Shown piece after piece: positions 60,189 to 64,000 of a stretch of 64,000 nucleotides of DNA. The notes below the pieces were generated by a model. It saw only the letters and a list, made by a program, of their open reading frames with translations, was not told where the DNA came from and ran no database searches. The stretch covers positions 4,076,325 to 4,140,324 of the forward strand of contig NZ_CM001440.1 in the NCBI RefSeq assembly GCF_000244975.1. The letters are read 5' to 3'. The stretch comes from Saccharomonospora cyanea NA-134. Lineage in GTDB: Bacteria > Actinomycetota > Actinomycetes > Mycobacteriales > Pseudonocardiaceae. The position numbers were made by a program, and so were the translations under genes. Every line of letters starts with the position of its first letter. Positions within the stretch are counted from its first letter, which is position 1.

Positions 60189-61231
60189 ACCGTCCCCTGT
60201 GGTCCGTTTCCACCGAATGGTCCTTCGGGCTGTGAGGAGCCGACCACATTGTTGCGGAACCGCTGCGCGGACGGGTCGGTTCCGACCAAAGCGTCGAACG
60301 GTTCGTTATCGGTGACGACGTTCCACTCGAAGGAGTTGTCCACCGCGTCGGAGCCGCCCCAGTCGGCCGAGCTGGCCAGTACCAGCGCACCAGGCATGAC
60401 CGAGGGCCCGGACGGGCGGTTGTCGTGCACGCGGTTGCCGACGACCGCGACCCGCTCGACCCCGATCGCGGCGATGCCCACACCGGAGATCGGCGGGCCC
60501 GCCGCGCCCAGGGCATCCGGTTCTTCGCCGCCCGCGGCGAGCGTGTTGCCGACCGTCTCGTTGCCCGCCACCAGGCAGTCCCGCACCCCGCCCGGCAGTT
60601 CACCCTCGTAGGTCTGGTGCAGCAGGAGAATGCCCGCGGCGTTGCCGTGGCAGCGGTTGCCCAACACCCTCACACGGCTGGAGTTGTCGACGAACACCCC
60701 GAACGCGCTGCCGGTGCAGTCGCTGTCGGACACGACCGCCTCCGCCTCGGGACAGAACGCGAACGCGACCCCGGCGTACTGACTCGCGCTCGCCCGGCAC
60801 CGCTCCACCGCCAGGTCGCTCGACTCGCGCAGGTACAGTCCCCACACCCGGTTGTCGTCGGCCTCGACGTCTCGCAGTCGCACGCCCGAGCAGCTGTGGA
60901 CGTACACGCCCGCACCGCTGAAGCCACGGACGGTCAGGCCCTCGATCTCCACGTCCGAGACCGCGTGGACCGCGATGCCGCTGACCACGCCGTCCGGTGC
61001 GTCGTGCAGCGGCGGGATCGTCGTCGGAGCCACCGCGCCGGGCACGATCACCGTGCGCCCCGAACCCGCGCCCACCAGCCTCACGCCGGGTTCGGTGAGG
61101 GCGAGGCTGCCCTCGTAGGTCCCTTCGGCGAGCCGCACCACCGTTCCCGGCCCGGCGGCGTCGAGTGCGGCCTGCACCGACTCACCCGGAGCCACGGAAA
61201 CCTCGGTGCGGGCATCGGTCGCGGAACTCAT
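60185..61231 (-). CDS. Right-handed parallel beta-helix protein
   Basis: A 348-residue beta-helix (pectin-lyase/NosD-like) built of coils of about 22 residues: VEIEGLTVRGFSGAGVYVHS, LRDVEADDNRVWGLYLRES and VRVLGNRCHGNAAGILLLHQ are typical rungs. N terminus VAPGESVQAALDAAGPGTVV matches the NosD/PbH1 opening. No signal peptide is seen, unlike most NosD proteins. Overlaps neighbours on both sides by 4 bp. It could be a lyase, epimerase or isomerase acting on the cluster product, or a scaffold; catalytic residues are not identified. Confidence 0.85.
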   Translation of the reverse strand: MSSATDARTEVSVAPGESVQAALDAAGPGTVVRLAEGTYEGSLALTEPGVRLVGAGSGRTVIVPGAVAPTTIPPLHDAPDGVVSGIAVHAVSDVEIEGLTVRGFSGAGVYVHSCSGVRLRDVEADDNRVWGLYLRESSDLAVERCRASASQYAGVAFAFCPEAEAVVSDSDCTGSAFGVFVDNSSRVRVLGNRCHGNAAGILLLHQTYEGELPGGVRDCLVAGNETVGNTLAAGGEEPDALGAAGPPISGVGIAAIGVERVAVVGNRVHDNRPSGPSVMPGALVLASSADWGGSDAVDNSFEWNVVTDNEPFDALVGTDPSAQRFRNNVVGSSQPEGPFGGNGPQGTV

Positions 61232-61719
61232 GAGGACTCCTTCGCAGAGGTGACGAGTACGGCAAGGGCGACGATCACCTCGTGGTGTCGTCCCCAGCGG
61301 GCGGCGCCGACCACGGACGTCCCGTCGTGGCCCGTCGCCCCCAGTCGGGCCAGCGCCGCGTCCCGGCTGGCCCCGCGCACCACGTAGGTGCGCCTTTCGG
61401 TCAACGTGATGTCGGTGGCCGCGGTGATGGACGGCAGCGCGTCTGTCAGCAACCGTTCGGCCGGGCCGGGGACTTCGGTGTCCTCGCACGCGGCGAAGTC
61501 GTGCCAGGAGAACCCCGGAGGCCGTCCGCCCACTGCCTTGACGAAGCTCTCCTTCACCGCGACGCCGACCGCGGTGGCCAGCGCACGGTCCTCGGTGAGG
61601 TCCCGCTCGTCCGCCGCGATGACGTGCCTGGCGTACACGGCACCGTTGCGGTCGAGGGCTTCGGCCACCCTCCGCGCGTCCAGGACGTCGACGCCGAACA
61701 GCACAGCGGGCACCCTCAT
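61228..61719 (-). CDS. AcpS-type 4'-phosphopantetheinyl transferase, motif-complete
   Basis: A 163-residue protein that transfers phosphopantetheine from CoA to a carrier protein. FGVDVLDARRVAEAL carries the metal-binding Asp near the N terminus and VGVAVKESFVKAVGG the Lys-Glu-Ser with the metal-binding Glu. The C-terminal strand holds a His pair (WGRHHEVIVALAVL). It probably activates the acyl-carrier domains of the cluster. Overlaps the hydrolase gene and the beta-helix gene by 4 bp each. Confidence 0.85.
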   Translation of the reverse strand: MRVPAVLFGVDVLDARRVAEALDRNGAVYARHVIAADERDLTEDRALATAVGVAVKESFVKAVGGRPPGFSWHDFAACEDTEVPGPAERLLTDALPSITAATDITLTERRTYVVRGASRDAALARLGATGHDGTSVVGAARWGRHHEVIVALAVLVTSAKESS

Positions 61720-62489
61720 CCGGTGATCCGGTCGAGGAAGGACAGCAGCCGCCGCGTGTAGTCGTCCGCGCGCTCCACCATCGGGATGTGGCCGCAGTCG
61801 TCCACCGTGACGAACTCCGTGTCCGGGTGGCGCGGCACCAGTTCCCGCCACGGCTCCACCGGCGTCATCCGGTCGTGGCGGCCCCACACGTACAACGAGG
61901 GACAGCGGACCTTGTCCAGTCCGGACGGCACCCGGTAGGTACGTGTGGCACGCAGGCTGCGGGCCATCGCGACCATGGCCGGGCCGGTGGAGAGCAGCTC
62001 ACCGGTGTCGCGGATCTGCTCCTCGGTGAACAGCGGCTCGCCGTGGAACAACGCGCTCAGCATGCGTTCCCGGAACTGGTCGGTGGCGAGCTTGACGCTG
62101 CCCCGCCGGTCCATGCTCAGGCCCACGTCCGGCTCGGTACTCAACCCGGGCGCGCCGCTGACGACGATGCCGCGGACCCGATCGGGGAACCGGCCCGCCA
62201 GGTCGATGGCCACCAGCCCGCCCAGCGAGTTGGCGCAGACGACGACCTCGCTGGCTCCCACGTCGTCGCACGACTCCAGGAACGCGTCACCGAGCCGTTC
62301 GATGGAGCCCGCCACTCTCGCGTCGACCGCGCAGATCGCCTCGTTCGTGCGCAGCACCGGCCAACCCGCCCGCGACAGGGCGTCGAACGGGTGGTCCCAG
62401 ATCCACTTGCCCGCGAACAACGCGGACATGAAGGCGACGAGGGGCCGGTCCGCGGGGGTGTTGTAGTGCTCGGCGGTGAAGGTGGGCAA
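61716..62489 (-). CDS. Alpha/beta hydrolase of the biosynthetic operon
   Basis: A 257-residue hydrolase. PLVAFMSALFAGKWIWDHPF is the N-terminal region, VVCANSLGGLVAIDLAG the nucleophile elbow, WGRHDRMTPVEPW holds the acid and DDCGHIPMVERAD the His. The TTG start has GAGG 4 nt before it and lies 7 bp after the SnoaL-fusion stop. It may act as a thioesterase-like releasing enzyme or a hydrolase of the product. Confidence 0.83.
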   Translation of the reverse strand: MPTFTAEHYNTPADRPLVAFMSALFAGKWIWDHPFDALSRAGWPVLRTNEAICAVDARVAGSIERLGDAFLESCDDVGASEVVVCANSLGGLVAIDLAGRFPDRVRGIVVSGAPGLSTEPDVGLSMDRRGSVKLATDQFRERMLSALFHGEPLFTEEQIRDTGELLSTGPAMVAMARSLRATRTYRVPSGLDKVRCPSLYVWGRHDRMTPVEPWRELVPRHPDTEFVTVDDCGHIPMVERADDYTRRLLSFLDRITG

Positions 62490-62495
62490 CGGACC

Positions 62496-63386
62496 TCACT
62501 CCTCGCTTCGGGGGAACAGGGGGCTGGGCGGAGGCGTCCACCCGCAGTCGCACGACGCGCCGTCGGCCCCAGCGGCATCGGGGGGCGCGGAGACCATCGT
62601 GTCGCAGGAGGGACACCGCACGTAGAGGCTGTCGCGTTCGAGTTGCCACACACTGGTGTAGGCGCCGGTGCACAGACCGCCCCGGAAGAACCTGCGCATG
62701 GCACGCTGGTGCGGCCTCGCGTGCACGGCACGGACGGCGGCGAGCGAGTCGAACGCGCTGAGGGTGTACTTCCGGTCGCCGATCTCGAAGATCGCCGCGC
62801 CGAGGAAGCCCTTGGTGGTGCTCAGTGATCTGACCACTTCGGTGCTGAGCAGCGTGACGTCGGCGCCCTCCTCCTCGTCCCGGACGTCGAGCCAGGTCAG
62901 GGTGAACGCGGCGGGCCGGGTGGCGCGGTCGGTGCCGGAGCGGAAACTCGTGCCGTACTGCAACTCCCGGGTGGGTGGGGGCAGGAACCGGGCGCTGTGG
63001 CCGAGCGAGTCGGCGACGTCAAGACGGTCGTAGTAGCGCCGCGCGTGGACCTGCCCCGCCACGAGGGTGAGCACGTCACAACCCCGCACGCCGGTCACCG
63101 CGGCATCGCCCCCGGTGACCGGGATGCCGAGGTAGGACGCGCGCTGCGGGGCGGAGAGCGTCCACGTGATCACGGCGGTGGACCCGGCGTCGGCGACGGA
63201 CTCCACCTCCAGCGTCCACTTCGGAAACCGCAGGAACACCGTGTCGAGGTGGTGCCTCAACGCCTCGCCCGTCACCGGCTCGGGAGTGTCGGGATCGGCG
63301 AAGGACGTGACCACGGCGGCCACCTCCTCGGCACTACCGTCCCGCCACGCCGACACCCAGCTTCGCGCGGTCTCCGTGAGGTTCAT
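62496..63386 (-). CDS. SnoaL-like / ABM-like / zinc-ribbon three-domain fusion protein
   Basis: A 296-residue protein with three parts. Residues 1-130 resemble the SnoaL polyketide-cyclase fold (SWVSAWRDGSAEEVAAVV, TAVITWTLSAPQRASYLG). Residues about 150-250 resemble an antibiotic-biosynthesis monooxygenase barrel (TTKGFLGAAIFEIGDRKYTL, SAFDSLAAVRAVHARPHQ, FFRGGLCTGAYTSVWQLE). Residues 255-285 have a CPSC...CDCG zinc ribbon. I know no characterised protein with this layout. It starts with an ATG that overlaps the upstream gene by 4 bp. It probably shapes or cyclises a polyketide-like chain. Confidence 0.72.
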   Translation of the reverse strand: MNLTETARSWVSAWRDGSAEEVAAVVTSFADPDTPEPVTGEALRHHLDTVFLRFPKWTLEVESVADAGSTAVITWTLSAPQRASYLGIPVTGGDAAVTGVRGCDVLTLVAGQVHARRYYDRLDVADSLGHSARFLPPPTRELQYGTSFRSGTDRATRPAAFTLTWLDVRDEEEGADVTLLSTEVVRSLSTTKGFLGAAIFEIGDRKYTLSAFDSLAAVRAVHARPHQRAMRRFFRGGLCTGAYTSVWQLERDSLYVRCPSCDTMVSAPPDAAGADGASCDCGWTPPPSPLFPRSEE

Positions 63387-63841
63387 CCGTTCCCGTCCTC
63401 GTCATTCTCGGGGCCGTCCTCGGGCAGTGGCGCGGACGCCAGCGCCACGGCGAGCGCCAACCCCGCCGCATGGCTGATCGACACCCCGACGCGCGTGCCC
63501 GGCTCCACCCGGCCACGCAGCGCCCCTCGAAGTCGCACGCCGGGCGGGTGTCCGTGCAGGCACGCCGCCGTGCGGCCGCAGAGCGGTGACGGGCGGGGAA
63601 GGATCTCCACCTCGCCGAGCCGTCCGGCGGCCGGGTCCCCGTCCACCCCCAGCAACCGCAGTACGGCGTACTTGGCGGCGAGCCGTCCCGCCCAGTGCTG
63701 GACGGTCCGGCCCCTGCTCGAACGCACGCGCTCGGCGTGGGTGAAGACCGCCTCCAGCGGCAGCGGGTCCACCAGCGCGTCCGGCGTGCTGATCCCGCCG
63801 AACGGCACGGCCGCGCTTCCCCACGGCGTCCCGTACGTCAT
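63383..63841 (-). CDS. AcpS-like protein lacking the metal-binding residues
   Basis: A 152-residue AcpS-fold protein by pattern: QHWAGRLAAKYAVLRLLG matches the AAKEA helix, EVEILPRPSPLCGRTAACLHG the middle strands and RVGVSISHAAGLALAVALA the C-terminal SLSH strand. But the N-terminal GVD motif is GGIS and AAKEA is AAKYA, so both Mg ligands (Asp and Glu) are missing. It is therefore probably not an active transferase by itself. It overlaps the acyltransferase gene by 4 bp; a second AcpS-type protein 1.7 kb downstream is complete. Confidence 0.72.
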   Translation of the reverse strand: MTYGTPWGSAAVPFGGISTPDALVDPLPLEAVFTHAERVRSSRGRTVQHWAGRLAAKYAVLRLLGVDGDPAAGRLGEVEILPRPSPLCGRTAACLHGHPPGVRLRGALRGRVEPGTRVGVSISHAAGLALAVALASAPLPEDGPENDEDGNG

Positions 63842-64000
63842 GTCGCGGTCCTCCCCGCCAACGCGCGCAGCGCGGTGGGTGCCGACATGCTGACGCAGCG
63901 GACACCCTCGGTGCGCAGCATTCCCGTCAGCGCCTTACTGTCGCCCACCTCGACACACTGGTCCACGCCGGACAGTGCGCGCATGGTCGACGTCCACCGG
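63838..64000 (-). CDS. Acyltransferase (malonyl-CoA:ACP transacylase-like), C-terminal 53 residues
   Basis: Only the end is visible: a PVRW-like Arg-Trp start, MRALSGVDQCVEVGDSKAL and a last strand CVSMSAPTALRALAG, which fit the C-terminal helix and strand of FabD/PKS acyltransferases (the GVD...VEVG(P/D) motif). The gene begins beyond the right edge. Its stop overlaps the AcpS-like start (ATGA), so it is part of the same operon. It is the main reason for calling the region polyketide- or PUFA-type. Confidence 0.7.
   Translation of the reverse strand, partial: RWTSTMRALSGVDQCVEVGDSKALTGMLRTEGVRCVSMSAPTALRALAGRTAT

Noticed and set aside
60185-61231. NosD of nitrous-oxide reductase maturation
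   Set aside because: No nos genes and no signal peptide; only the beta-helix fold is shared.

Overview
The window is about 70% G+C DNA from an actinobacterium, most likely a member of the Pseudonocardiaceae (Saccharomonospora/Amycolatopsis-like). The signs are a NucS mismatch endonuclease, a CysM-CysO-Mec sulfur pathway, a MurA with Asp in place of the catalytic Cys, DUF2550 and DUF2017 proteins, many GTG/TTG starts, several apparently leaderless promoters, and long stretches in the gene order of Mycobacterium tuberculosis Rv1329-Rv1341, Rv3042c-Rv3043c and Rv1300-Rv1315. I see no rRNA, tRNA, CRISPR array, insertion sequence or replication origin.

Left part (1-17.6 kb): an edge-truncated GH25 lysozyme, a cysteine-rich DUF5685 protein, a universal stress protein, CspA with a strong hairpin terminator, an orphan amino-acid-binding lipoprotein, small envelope proteins and a Bcp peroxiredoxin. 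A conserved housekeeping block on the minus strand follows (transcribed right to left): clpS, DUF2017, P1 peptidase, a second ClpS-like gene, a second DUF2017-like gene, mec, cysO, cysM, rhomboid, murI, an Rv1339-type metallo-hydrolase, rph and rdgB. A flavin monooxygenase/TetR pair with its own palindromic operator interrupts the block between the metallo-hydrolase and rph.

Middle part (17.7-43.9 kb): pncB-pncA-pfkB (NAD salvage plus a sugar kinase), a DinG helicase, ctaD-serB-PTH2, several small or unknown genes, a nucleotide pyrophosphatase-like enzyme with two small zinc-ribbon neighbours, dhaKLM (PEP-dependent dihydroxyacetone kinase) flanked by two DUF3558-like lipoproteins, nucS, a NUDIX hydrolase, an enoyl-CoA hydratase, an ehuBCDA-type ectoine importer, a LysE exporter, murA and a cobalamin adenosyltransferase. 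Three intergenic spots (20.6, 36.8 and 43.95 kb) carry the same short repeat in exact 21-bp phase.

Right part (44-64 kb): DUF2550 and the complete ATP synthase operon (atpB-E-F-H-A-G-D-C with an atpI-like gene), then a WecA-type glycosyl phosphotransferase, threonylcarbamoyl-AMP synthase and prmC. A MerR-controlled hydrolase pair comes next. The last 7.1 kb is a tightly overlapping minus-strand operon (acyltransferase, two different AcpS-type proteins, a SnoaL/ABM/zinc-ribbon fusion, an alpha/beta hydrolase, a beta-helix protein and an ABC exporter). It looks like the accessory end of a polyketide or PUFA-type biosynthetic cluster that continues past the right edge.

The most unusual items are the duplicated and diverged ClpS-DUF2017 module around the P1 peptidase gene, the 21-bp phased intergenic repeats, and the pair of AcpS-type proteins of which one lacks both metal ligands.
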